Shown: positions 45,836 through 56,950 of the stretch, piece by piece
Layout: every line of letters starts with the position of its first letter
Numbering within the stretch: position 1 is the stretch's first letter
Notes under the pieces: generated by a model
What the model was told of the DNA's origin: nothing
The model's input: the letters and a program-made list of their open reading frames with translations, nothing else
The model's database searches: none
Assembly (NCBI GenBank): GCA_964017045.1
Contig: OZ024799.1
Coordinates: 36,079,610 to 36,143,609 of the forward strand
Origin: Omphiscola glabra
Lineage: Eukaryota; Mollusca; Gastropoda; Lymnaeidae
Length of the DNA: 64,000 nt
Direction of reading: 5' to 3'
Program-made: the position numbers and the translations under genes

Positions 45836-46660
45836 CTATTTATAGAAGCAGTGTCATGTGATCCTATTTATAGAAGCAGTGTCATGTGATCCTATTTATA
45901 GAAGCAGTGTCATGCGATCCTATTTATAGAAGCAGTGACATGCGATCCTATTTATAGAAACAGTGTCATGCGATCCTATTTATAGAAGCAGTGACATGCG
46001 ATCCTATTTATAGAAGCAGTGACATGCGATCCTATTTATAGAAGCAGTGACATGCGATCCTATTTATAGAAGCAGTGTCATGCGATCCTATTTATAGAAG
46101 CAGTGTCATGCGATCCTATTTATAGAAGCAGTGTCATGCGATCCTATTTATAGAAGCAGTGACATGCGATCCTATTTATAGAAGCAGTGGCATGCGATCC
46201 TATTTATAGAAGCAGTGTCATGTGATTCTATTTATAGAAACAGTGTCATGTGATCCTTTTTTTATAGAAGCCGTGACATGCGATACCATTTAATAGAAGA
46301 GAACAAATGAATCTCGACTCCGAGATATATAGTTTTGCGTCACATTTATTTTTGAACGCATTATTTTGTTTTACTATACAATAGATTGCGTTCAAAAAGA
46401 AATTTGGCCAAAATTTTAACGTATGAACTGAAAAAAAGATTCGACCAAATTTCCGTTCCATCATATTTCCGTCGATCAATTTTCTGTCGACGAAATTTCT
46501 TTCGATCAAATTTCCGGTAACCCTATTTTATAGAAGCAGTGACATACGATCCTATTTATAGAAGCAGTGTCATGTGATTCTATTTATAGAAACAGTGTCA
46601 TGTGATCCTTTTTTTATAGAAGCCGTGACATGCGATACCATTTAATAGAAGAGAACAAAT
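45836..46660. repeat. 28-bp minisatellite interrupted by a TIR element
   Basis: CCTATTTATAGAAGCAGTGTCATGCGAT units run from about 45836 to 46310 and resume at 46522-46650. The interruption (46330-46520) is the second copy of the 35369-35622 element. A segment of about 107 bp flanking the insertion on the left (46218-46324) is repeated on the right (46569-46674). Confidence 0.85.
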
Positions 46661-46838
46661 GAATCTCGACTCCGATACATTAAAGAATTCATAGGGTAAG
46701 GTAAAAAGTACCGAAAATAGGTTCAGCGTTGGGAAATTCTCCAAAATTAACAAAAGCGCCTGAAAAAATCATTCTTTGTTTGTTGAATGCTTCGGCCCGC
46801 GGCCCCACGGTTCACCTGGGACCTGGGCGATCACGTAT

Positions 46839-46999
46839 CAGGGGCCTACATAGGTTTAGTGACAACCTGGGTGGGCCGCGTTTTTGCCGCCACCTGTCAG
46901 CGAAAAAATTCTGCAGTGGGCTGAAAATGCAGCCCCTCAATACCTAAAAGTGCCACCCGTGACGCACCGCCCCGTCCACACCCCCTTCCTACACCACTG
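46839..46999. mobile_element. hAT-like MITE
   Basis: Ends CAGGGGCCTACATAGG and (inverted) CAGTGGTGTAGGAAGG; GC-rich interior. I could not see a matching 8-bp target duplication. Confidence 0.5.
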
Positions 47000-47410
47000 G
47001 TGGTGACCCAAAGGGTTGGGGGAACCAGATATCTAACACGTTTTTCAGCGTGTAACATTATCAGTGGATCAGCGTCACGTAAACACACATTTAATGAAGA
47101 CGCTTAACTTATTACTTCATAAGTTGTTTTCTTAATCACCAATGCTAGTAAATTAATGGGAAAAGGGATGGTAATATAAATTATTTGGTCCAGGCCTGAT
47201 TTTCGAAAGTGGCTCAAATTTACCCGTAAATGTACTGATCAGCTGGTGGCTTTCTGCAATTCCTACGAATATTATTCATAATAAGCCCGAAAACTGAGTA
47301 ACTCCCAATCTCTTAGAACAGAACTATCTGTATTTATTACAGAACTAAGCTCTGTCTTTGTCTGTTTTAGGCGTAAAAGAAGCTCAGATTTGAGGGTTGG
47401 GGGGGGGGGG

Positions 47411-47864
47411 GCGTGATACCTTTGAAAATAAATATCTTACAGTGATAAAGACCTTTGAAAATAAATATCTTACAGTGATAAAGACCTTTGAAAATAAATA
47501 TCTTACAGTGATAAAGACATTTGAAAATAAATATCTTACAGTGATAAAGACCTTTGAAAATAAATATCTTACAGTGATAAAGACCTTTGAAAATAAATAT
47601 CTTACAGTGATAAAGACCTTTGAAAATAAATATCTTACAGTGATAAAGACCTTTGAAAATAAATATCTTACAGTGATAAATACCTTTGAAAATAAATATC
47701 TTACAGTGATAAAGACCTTTGAAAATAAATATCTTACAGTGATAAAGACCTTTGAAAATAAATATCTTACAGTGATAAAGACCTTTGAAAATAAATATCT
47801 TACAGTGATAAAGACCTTTGAAAATAAATATCTTACAGTGATAAAGACCTTTGAAAATAAATAA
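47411..47864. repeat. 33-bp minisatellite, nearly 14 copies
   Basis: Almost identical units with ACCTTTGAAAATAAATATCT. The period is a multiple of three and the unit lacks stops in one frame per strand, so it produces 155-aa and 173-aa artefact open frames (repeat FENKYLTVIKT). A poly-G run precedes it. Confidence 0.92.
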
Positions 47865-48272
47865 ACATTTAATAAGAGAAATTCTCAAATCAGTTCCACC
47901 CTTAAGTTAGGAGATGAGTGCCAGCTACTTGTGAAAGAATTATGAATTGGAAGGGGTAGTACGCCCACGGGGGGGAAGGGGGGGGGCTTTTTTCCTCATA
48001 AAATATTTTGAAGGGAGGCTTTTTCGCCCAACTGTCGTTTTATCGTGGGGGCGGCAAAAATAATAGCCCTCCCCGGGCGACACTAAACTTAGCTACGCTG
48101 TGCAAGCACAAAATAAGGCGAACACCCACAAATGATGTGATCATCCCGTCCATAAATATTGTACAATGTATAGGTCATCAACATCACGGTCATCTACAGC
48201 AGGGCCAGTTGTACAATTTTGTTAACAAATTAAATCGGTGACATGCTTTCCGTCTTAACTACTCTGTACAAG

Positions 48273-48411
48273 CGGTGACATATGTAGCGGGGCGCCACTT
48301 TTTACATAATACGGAGGGCGGAATTTTTGGCCACCTACATAGTTTTTACGTGGACCGGGTGGTGAAAATCTTGACCCGACCCGGGCGGCATTAACCCTAA
48401 CTTCTCCACTG
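48273..48411. mobile_element. hAT-like MITE with imperfect target duplication
   Basis: Right end CTAACTTCTCCACTG (inverted CAGTGGAGAAGTTAG) with a weaker left end CGGTGACATATGTAG. Flanks TGTACAAG (48265-48272) and CTTACAAG (48412-48419) match at six of eight positions. Confidence 0.5.
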
Positions 48412-49064
48412 CTTACAAGTAGAATTTTAGCGTTGTTAAACAACCACACTCTGATATCCTTGCGAACTAGGGAATCTTACTTTCTCTGACAAGTCAGATT
48501 AAAAGTTATTATTAGAATGGGACAGAACTGGAACCGGTCGGCAGTGAACTGAGTGGAGTAGCTAGGGTGTGTGGCGCCCTAGTGGTCCTTATTTGCTACT
48601 TCTAATTAATGAAAACTACAATTCTTAGCGCCCCCCTCCCACTTGCTATAACTATATGGAAGAAATGGCCCAGTAAAAAGTCACAGGAAAAAAGACACAT
48701 GACAACTTATTATTTAGCTTAAATTTATTTGTAAGTTCATATAAATGTGGACTATAGACTAAATCTCAGTTAATGATGGAAGTAAGAGACGGCTCATTAA
48801 GGATCGTGGTTCAATTCTCGCTTTGGATGAAATATGTCTGTGTGTTATTTGTGTTATGTATACATATCATAATCACACATTTAATTCTATGATTTCTTCA
48901 TTAGTAGTTACAATGTCCTGCATGAAACCAATAAACACAAATATGACAGATTGAATAACAATAAACGGTAGTAAGCGATTGGGTCAGAGATTAAGCTCTC
49001 CCACAAAATGTTTGTGATATGAGTCTCTCCTGAGGTGAGATGTTTTTATTTTATTGGTCGATGT

Positions 49065-49245
49065 GCGTGTATGATTGTGATTTAAAAGAATCTGCCTCTG
49101 ATCTCTCCGACACATCTCAATTAGTGTATGATTGTGATTTAAAAGAATCTGCCTCTGATCTCCCCGACACATCTCACTTAGTGTATGATTGTGATTTAAA
49201 AGAATCTGCCTCTGATCTCCACGACACATCTCACTTAGTGAAGGA
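49065..49245. repeat. About 57-bp tandem repeat, three copies
   Basis: Units with GTATGATTGTGATTTAAAAG and AATCTGCCTCTGATCTC; open in both directions by chance. Confidence 0.88.
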
Positions 49246-51362
49246 ATCAAAGGCAAGTAAGGGGCATTACATTGCGGTACTAGTTTAGTGATAACACTAT
49301 CCAGACAAAGCATCAATTGCCTCAAAGAGGTCAATGTGGCGTTGGACCGAAAGATAGATCAAATTAGTTTGTTCCCCAATCTTGTCAGACTTTACCAACG
49401 TGCTCCCTCGACTGCTCTCATAAAAAGAAATCAATTTTCGTGATACTGCTTTTTTCTTTGATACTTATCTATCAATTTTTTTGTGTAAAACTCACCAAAA
49501 AATTCATATTTTTCTAAATGCGTTAGGTTTCCTATTTTGTTATTTTCTTTCTATTACTATATAATATATTATTGTGACTTTCTTCTCAGTCGTTTTTTTT
49601 ATTTTTGTGACTGTTTCTTTTCCTGCGCGGATTCGTTTCTAAAAAAACCCTTAAACGTCATGAACGCCACTTGACATGTATATTGTTATCGAATGGGTGG
49701 AGTGAATACACATTTCTTTTGATTTGTTTATTTAATGTATGTTAATTGTTAAGTTCATGATTATGTTTGTTAAATTTTATGTACAGCGTGGTGAGCATAT
49801 ATAAGGCTATATAAAACTACTACTAATAATTTAATTATTAAATAATAATAAATAATAATGTACCATCTCATTTGCAACATTATTTTATTTGTTGGGGTAC
49901 AATTTTTCTATCAGTAAAATAAAATAATTTATTGGTTGTCGTTGAAGTAAATCTGTATGCACTATTATACAATAGAAATAACATTGATATTTCTTTCCCT
50001 TCGCACCCAAACTCAAAGCTGGTATCCATCGCCAATTAATTTAAAAGTAAGTTAATAAAGTCCATGGGTAATGATGGATAGTTAAATTAATACTTAATGC
50101 TAGAAGAGAAAAACACAGTCACGTGCACGTAAAAATGAACCAATTTTAAACCTGTCATTTAAGTTCACTTCACTTGAGGCTACCAGTCGGCACCAGCCAG
50201 TCTACGGCGTCTTTCTCACATCGACGTGGAGCCCATGTTGGAGGTGATTAACGAAACCCTTATCGTGACTTCACTTGTGAAGCCTGGCGGAGAGGTCCGC
50301 GGCGCAGTGGTCCATTGTGTGAAATTTTAATCACTTGTTACCTTGCGTGTCAACGACAGTTGACCACATGGTCACACTTTCAGGAATGGTCTTTCTGTCC
50401 TCATAGCTCCCCACCCCCTCGATCTTACATGACCGATATGAGTCATTAAAATAGTCGCCGTCTGCCGCCAACCCCCATCTCCCCCCCCACCCACCTCCAA
50501 AGGTATTGTTAAACCTTTCATATCACCGGGTGGGGATTTTTGACGCTTCATTGGTCAGCGGTCACTATAAGATCGCCTCTAGGGTAAATGTTGGTTTAAT
50601 ATCAGCGGTCTATTCCAAACAGATCGGTACACCTGTTGACATAATAATTGTAGCATTGCTGGCTGTGTGTTTTCACTCTGAATGTTGTTGCTAGAACTCC
50701 ATGCCGTGTTTGGATAGCTTGACCAGAGAACTTATATAGCAGGTAAGTTGGTTTTATATTATAACCTAACCCTAACCTATATCGTATATATTAAGTAAAA
50801 TACACGTAAGTTTTTTTAAAAATAAATTATATTCTTAAATGGCAGGTAGTATTATTTTAAAAGTTAAATAGCAGGTAAGCTAATTTATATTAGAGGCCAG
50901 GGTGTTCCAACCTATCTAAATTATGTACCCCTATGCACGATTTGACTAAGTGTGCCCCCCCCCCCTTTTTTTTTCTGTGCAAATTGTATAACTAAGTCTC
51001 ACGACCACTATAAAAGTATAAATACATTTTAATAATGGAAACTAATGGACTAATTTTTATTATTTTATTGACTTGCAAAATGCGCAGTAGAAATTATAAA
51101 ATAATAAAATTGTGACTTGCGCATCAAAAGTAAAATGTTAATGAAGGTATATATATTATGAATTATATGTTATATATAAGTTAATATAAGTTAAGATTCT
51201 TTTATTGATCCTAACAAATGGAAATGTTTTTTTATTACATTGTACATAAACATTTTAGCACATACATGAATAGATATTTTTAAAAAGTTCACATTTTCAG
51301 CTAAAACAATTTAATCGCAATACATTCTAAGTTATAGACTTGTTCCATGTCATCGTTTGAGT

Positions 51363-51868
51363 CAGAGGTCCCCAAACATGTTTGTCTCGTAGACCACTTG
51401 CCATGTTTTTCGGTTTTGAGTAGACCCCCTGCTTACCTGATATTGATTTTTTGCAAATTCATTAACTTCAAATGTATTTTTGACAGCCGGTATAATGCTA
51501 CTCACTTTGAAAGATTTAAATTTATAACGGTAGTGAAGTGTAGTGTTAAAAAAAAAGTTAAAAAAACATGTTAAGTTTTACACATTTATTAATTAAAATC
51601 AAACTAAAACGAACCAAATTAAAATTTACTTTCTGTTACATAAAATAAAAAAGCAAAAAATAAATGCTTTTAGTGTGAGGGATGAACCTGGTGCATTCAT
51701 TCATGGAATGCCAAAAAGAAGTCACGACATGAGATCCACTATCGTTGACCCCCCCCCCCCCCCCATTTTCATTTCATGGACCCCCCAATTTTATTTTCGC
51801 TGACATGGACCCCTTGCAAGTTGTCGTCGACCCCTGGGTTTCGACATAGACCACTTTGGGAATCACTG
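51363..51868. mobile_element. hAT-like non-autonomous element
   Basis: Left end CAGAGGTCCCCAAAC and inverted right end CAGTGATTCCCAAAG, followed inside by GTAGACCA / GTGGTCTA. Flanks GTTTGAGT (51355-51362) and GTTTAGGT (51869-51876) match at six of eight positions. GACCCC-rich near the right end; no transposase. Confidence 0.65.
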
Positions 51869-52220
51869 GTTTAGGTTGATTAATTTTTTTAATTCCTTTT
51901 TTAAGTGTAGCGGAAATACCCCGACAGTAAATGTCGGCGGCAATACGTAACCTTCCCATCTACTAAAGTTAGACTTGACAGTACATACATTCAAGTAACG
52001 CATTTTAAAAGAAATCGAAATTGGTGCAAACTTCTGGGAATTTTGTTTCGCATGCCAATTGAACATAGCATCACAGCCATACATTCATACGTAAAAGAAT
52101 GATTTTATTTATGATTAAAAATATATTTAACGCGTCTCTCTTCATGTCTATATTATGAATATGTTCATTTTTAGAGGGAAAATTTAAAGTCTATTTCTAT
52201 ACTCCACAGTTTTCATCATC

Positions 52221-53294
52221 ATGGAATATTTGCGTCGTTCATCCCAGAAAATGATGTTCACTTCATGTTTAGTCGGTGTGTTCCTTCTCACCTGGTTGCG
52301 CGCCAGTGGCGCCATCTTCAAGGCCAATGCTTTTCGACCAATCATTTGGTCCAAATATCACAGCAGAGGAACGCCGATACTCTTCGGTCTGATCCGAGAG
52401 AATGAGAGCACAGTTCATATGTACCCACAGTTGTCTGCCTTTGATCGTGACACTTCTGGAGCCGGTCAGTTCATCTGCGGCTACGCAATTCTCAGAAACA
52501 GGAAGCAGGGGCCGATTCCTTTCGAGATCATCCTGCACGACAAACTCATCGGTACGGCAGAAGTTCGCGTGAAGCCCAACTCTCAGCTGAGTGTCGTCAC
52601 GCAACAGTTTTACAAAATTAGCGTCGTGGCCAGGGATTGTGGGAGGCCCGCGAAGATTTCCAAAAAAGCCTACGTCCTCATCAAGGTTGTTCACCCCGAA
52701 GATGACGTCACCCTTGCCAAAGAAACATACTCGGCGTTTGTCGAGGAAGGACGTATGTACGACTCGATACTGACCATCAAAGGAACTGACGTAGAGAATT
52801 TTAAAGGCTCCACGGCGGTGTGTGGGTACGAAATCGTCACTGACGACGTCCCGTTTGAGATTTCCCCCGAGGGAGTTTTGAAGAATTTAGAACCGCTGGA
52901 CTATTCTTTCAAAAAGGAATACTTCTTCGGCGTAGTCGCCAACGATTGCTCCTCTGACGGCAAATCTAAACCTCTCTTCATCAAAGTTTTAGTAACACCC
53001 AACTACGAAATCAGTTCGTCGCCGCCCACGGCGAACATTCAGTCGAGCGTGGAGGCCATCCACCAGAGGATCGAGGAGTATCCCAGTTCAGACTCTCGCG
53101 ACTCCGAGCACACACCCATGGATTTCAGCGCTGTGTTCATAATTGTAACGTGTGTCATCTTATTAGTGGTCATAGTTGTGTTTGTTAGTTTTATCTGGAC
53201 TGAGAGACGGAGGAGGAGAGAAGAATTCCAATACAGCGTTGAAGAAGAAGATTTGGAGTGGGATCATTCAACACTGAACCTCATAAAACAATGA
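52221..53294 (+). CDS. Calsyntenin-like mini-cadherin, single-pass membrane protein
   Basis: 357 aa in one coding exon. Signal peptide about 1-31 (FTSCLVGVFLLTWLRASGA); two cadherin repeats, about 35-158 and 165-260. Both follow the calsyntenin pattern: ICGY...PFE...ARDCG, then VEEGRMYDSIL, CGYEI, DDVPFEISPEGVLKN and ANDC. The DxNxxP calcium linker between the repeats is not kept (HPEDD). A short stalk, a membrane span at about 302-326, a basic stop-transfer (RRRRRE) and an acidic tail ending LEWDHSTLNLIKQ follow. DLEWDHS matches the W-acidic motif by which calsyntenins bind kinesin light chain. Full-length calsyntenins have about 950 aa with an LNS/laminin-G-type region between the cadherins and the membrane; here it is absent. 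A likely acceptor (CTCCACAG, ends 52209) upstream suggests a 5' UTR intron. Role in cargo transport or adhesion is inferred from the family. Confidence 0.88.
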   Translation: MEYLRRSSQKMMFTSCLVGVFLLTWLRASGAIFKANAFRPIIWSKYHSRGTPILFGLIRENESTVHMYPQLSAFDRDTSGAGQFICGYAILRNRKQGPIPFEIILHDKLIGTAEVRVKPNSQLSVVTQQFYKISVVARDCGRPAKISKKAYVLIKVVHPEDDVTLAKETYSAFVEEGRMYDSILTIKGTDVENFKGSTAVCGYEIVTDDVPFEISPEGVLKNLEPLDYSFKKEYFFGVVANDCSSDGKSKPLFIKVLVTPNYEISSSPPTANIQSSVEAIHQRIEEYPSSDSRDSEHTPMDFSAVFIIVTCVILLVVIVVFVSFIWTERRRRREEFQYSVEEEDLEWDHSTLNLIKQ

Positions 53295-53299
53295 GTGGA

Positions 53300-53435
53300 T
53301 TCAAAAGAAGACATGCCAGGTAGTGGTTCTAAAAGTACAAAAAGAAATGCCTGGTAGTGATTGTAACAGTACACAAAGACATGCCAGGTAGTGGCTCTAA
53401 CAGTAAACAAAGACATGCCAGGTAGTGGCTGATAC
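53300..53435. repeat. 34-bp tandem repeat, four copies
   Basis: Units with AAAGACATGCCAGGTAGTGG, starting within about 15 nt of the calsyntenin-like stop codon, so probably transcribed as its 3' UTR. Confidence 0.85.
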
Positions 53436-54259
53436 ATGTTAACTTTCAATGATTCAAGTGTCTTCGCTCTTCGTCTAGTGTAGTTTTAAACATTCTTACT
53501 TCCAAAGCACAACTATCATTTACAATTTATATTGTATGGTCTTATAATTTATATCTGTATATAAACATGTAATATATTTTTTTATGTTAGTAATACGTGG
53601 AACCTTTTATTGACGTTCGACTTCGGTCAGTGGTGTGGTCTAGTACGTGCTGACATAGGTACATGATGACATAGGCATAGGCTGACATGGCTAAAATTGT
53701 GATATAACGAGACATGAGGGTGATACCGTTGTATAAGGGAGTTGTAACACCGCACTAGGGATCTAAGCCTGTATAGGTAAAATACGACAGTGTTTCGGAT
53801 ACATTGTTTATTTTAAAAATCCTTTATTTTAAATGTGAACACTTTACGGAGAATTGGTGTGAGGGGAAAGGCTTAACACGTGCGCTCTTCAATGGACAGT
53901 TAATATGTTAAAATTTTATTATTAAAAAAAAAATAACATCTGATATTTACACAAATGAAGAAGTGAGTAAATTGTGCAGTGTCGGATTCACGTTTACTAC
54001 GAGGTTTATCGTGCAATAATTGGGTAAAGAGTGTTTTTTTGTGTCTAAAACTACAGCCCTCATATTTTTTTCCAGTAATAATGCTTCATAGAAACTTGTT
54101 TACTTGGGACTGAGTCTCTTGCATGTATTATGTGAGACCAATAACACCAAGCACTAGAGCAATTGGAGATACGATTGCTTACATTGTCTTGAAATTTGGT
54201 TGCATGTAAAACAAATAGTAATCTACAAAATTGAATGTCCATTTTTCTACCATTTATTT

Positions 54260-54825
54260 CAATGCAATCATACAACGGACTGGTCATTCACAGTCGACTT
54301 TGTCTGCCTCCCACCAAACAACGGACTGGTTATTCACAGTCGACTGTGTTAGCCTCCCACCAAACAACGGACTGGTTATTCACAGTCGACTGTGTCTGCC
54401 TCCCACCAAACAACGGACTGGTTATTCACAGTCGACTGTGTCTGCCTCCCACCAAACAACGGACTGGTTATTCACAGTCGACTGTGTCTGCCTCCCACCA
54501 AACAACGGAGTGGTCATTCACAGTCGACTGTGTCTGCCTCCCACCAAACAACGGACTGGTTATTCACAGTCGACTGTGTTAGCCTCCCACCAAACAACGG
54601 ACTGGTTATTCACAGTCGACTGTGTCTGCCTCCCACCAAACAACGGACTGGTTATTCACAGTCGACTGTGTCTGCCTCCCACCAAACAACGGACTGGTTA
54701 TTCACAGTCGACTGTGTCTGTCTCCCACCAAACAACGGACTGGTCATTCACAGTCGACTGTGTCTGCCTCCCACCAAACAACGGACTGGTTATTCACAGT
54801 CGACTGTGTCTGCCTCCAATCATAC
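54260..54825. repeat. 46-bp minisatellite, about 12 copies
   Basis: Units with CAACGGACTGGTTATTCACA and the 10-bp palindrome CAGTCGACTG. All three plus-strand frames are stop-free in the unit, giving artefact open frames of up to 240 aa. Confidence 0.92.
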
Positions 54826-55121
54826 ACAATTTTAATTTCATTATTTTTATAATGAGCAGTATGAAAAAATGTTCGCATGACGTCATTGATCAGTTGTTGT
54901 CTTCAAGACGTGGTGATCAGTTATTTATAAGCTGTAAATACTGTGCGTACTAATATAGAAAGTTTACTTGTATAAATACTTGTGAATCGCGAACATATTG
55001 CCATAATAAATGTTTCTAATTAATAATTTCAAAATTCTTCTTTGTTATGAATGCCAAGTTTTAAATAGCATGTCGTGATCTATGACGTTTTTGCTTATCT
55101 TTAGATTTATAAAAATTCAAA

Positions 55122-55256
55122 ATGGCGACTCAACCGTTATATAATGATTTCAACTATTATTATGTAAAATGGTCCAAACGTAATGTATCGTTGGATGAAA
55201 TCACAACTAAGAAGATGGGCAAGAGAGTAAATCAATTATATAACAGTGGCAATTAA
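55122..55256 (+). CDS. Small open frame, 44 aa, unknown
   Basis: ATG in a good context (CAAAATGGCG) starts a 44-aa frame (MATQPLYNDFNYYYVKWSKR... ending NQLYNSGN). It is preceded by a pyrimidine-rich TTTAG that could be an acceptor. Non-repetitive, with a codon-like composition, but I recognise no family; it may be chance, or a fragment of a transposon gene. Confidence 0.2.
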   Translation: MATQPLYNDFNYYYVKWSKRNVSLDEITTKKMGKRVNQLYNSGN

Positions 55257-55579
55257 ATATGATTTAAAGCTGAAGTGTTTCAACAATTAGTTACAAGTAA
55301 CGATATGAACACGTGATCTAGAAAAGAGATGTTATGCTTAAGGGACGTCCATTAATTACGTCAACAAAATAGGTGGTGGGAAAAGTTTGACAATTGTTGA
55401 CAGAGGGCAGTTGATTCAATATAGACTGACGTCAAAGATTATAATTTTCTTATATATATATAAACATATAGAGAGGGGGTGATTCAATTAATGGCATACA
55501 GAGAGAATGATCTATAGAGAGGGGGTGATTCAATTAATGGCATACAGAGAGAATGATCTTTTAAGCGCCAAGTAGTTAA

Positions 55580-56295
55580 ACTAGACAAGGATGATGTCAG
55601 TAGACAAGTATGATGTCAGTAGACAAGTATGATGTCAGTAGACAAGGATGATGTCAGTAGACAAGGATGATGTCAGTAGACAAGGATGATGTCAGTAGAC
55701 AAGGATGATGTCAGTAGACAAGGATGATGTCAGTAGACAAGGATGATGTCAGTAGACAAGGATGATGTCAGTAGACAAGGATGATGTCAGTAGACAAGGA
55801 TGATGTCAGTAGACAAGGATGATGTCAGTAGACAAGGATGATGTCAGTAGACAAGGATGATGTCAGTAGACAAGGATGATGTCAGTAGACAAGGATGATT
55901 TCAGTAGACAAGGATGATGTCAGTAGACAAGGATGATGTCAGTAGACAAGGATGATGTCAGTAGACAAGGATGATGTCAGTAGACAAGGATGATGTCAGT
56001 AGACAAGGATGATGTCAGTAGACAAGGATGATGTCAGTAGACAAGGATGATGTCAGTAGACAAGTATGATGTCAGTAAACAAGGATGATGTCAGTAGACA
56101 AGTATGATGTCAATAAACAAGGATGATGTCAGTAGACAAGTATGATGTCAATAAACAAGGATGATGTCAGTAGACAAGTATGATGTCAATAAACAAGAAT
56201 GATGTCAGTTGACAAGTATGATGTCAATAAACAAGGATGATGTCAGCAGACAAGGATGATATAAGTAGATAAGGATGATGTCAATAGGCAACGAT
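55580..56295. repeat. 19-bp minisatellite, about 37 copies
   Basis: GTAGACAAGGATGATGTCA units; the left two thirds are nearly uniform and the right third diverges (AATAAACAAGG variants alternating with GTAGACAAGT). Confidence 0.92.
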
Positions 56296-56299
56296 GTCA

Positions 56300-56942
56300 G
56301 GCGGTTCCATTATAATATTAAAATAATAAATTAAACAGTTATTATTATTATTTTTAAGGTGGTTTTATATATTGCAGTATCCCATCTCAGGGCTAGGCTC
56401 ACAGCGCTTCGCACAAAAATTAGCAATTACAGAAAATTATACATTTAAAAACGACAATTGGTGAAAAGTTTGACCTCACCCACCCAAGTACTATCTACCC
56501 CTGTCTAGTCATGGACAACACCCAGCAGAATTGAGCTTTGTTTATCAGTCAGAGGGGAGGGGGGATAATGAGTCGGTATAGTACAGTTTAAAGAGATGGG
56601 TCTTTATAACTTGTATTGAAATAAACATTTGCACCCGCATGAGTTTATTGTGGGATTGTTCGAAGAATATTTAATATTAAGATTTTATTTTAAATTTGTT
56701 ATTTTCAGACTTATCTATTATCTAACTTTATTTTAAAAACTTTTTTTGGTGATATTTTTCTGTGACATTTTCTAGCACAATGTGTGACTTTGTTCCGCTC
56801 ACCCATTATTTGTATGATATTCCCTGCAAAGGTAAGACCGATTATGATATCTCACTGGCCAACCATCTAATTTGCTAATCGATAACAACAGACACTAGAC
56901 TTCGATCTTATAGACTATAGACAATGAGCTGAGAATAGATAC
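56300..56942. other. Non-coding stretch, hairpin repeat only
   Basis: Includes a reverse copy of the LINE-tail hairpin family (about 56340-56420, with AGCGCTTCGC and ATTATTATT). Otherwise nothing recognised. Confidence 0.5.
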
Positions 56943-56950
56943 ACTGTGTG

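Larger units (their letters stand above)
48420..52208. other. Gene-poor stretch upstream of the calsyntenin-like gene
   Basis: Contains the 57-bp triplicate (49065-49245), the hairpin repeat (49783-49860), poly-C runs and a hAT-like element (51363-51868). A short codon-like frame near 50234-50330 has no family resemblance. No confident exon. Confidence 0.5.

Noticed and set aside
48779..48840. tRNA gene suggested by GGTTCAATTC
   Set aside because: B-box-like motif present but no matching A box or cloverleaf stems upstream.
50234..50330. Codon-like short frame (EVINETLIVTSLVKPGGEV)
   Set aside because: No splice-site pair, family match or neighbouring exon to support a gene.
52269..52694. 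141-aa minus-strand open frame
   Set aside because: Antisense of the calsyntenin-like coding exon; no family resemblance.
54231..54953. 240-aa frame over the 46-bp array
   Set aside because: Tandem-repeat artefact; several overlapping frames are equally open.
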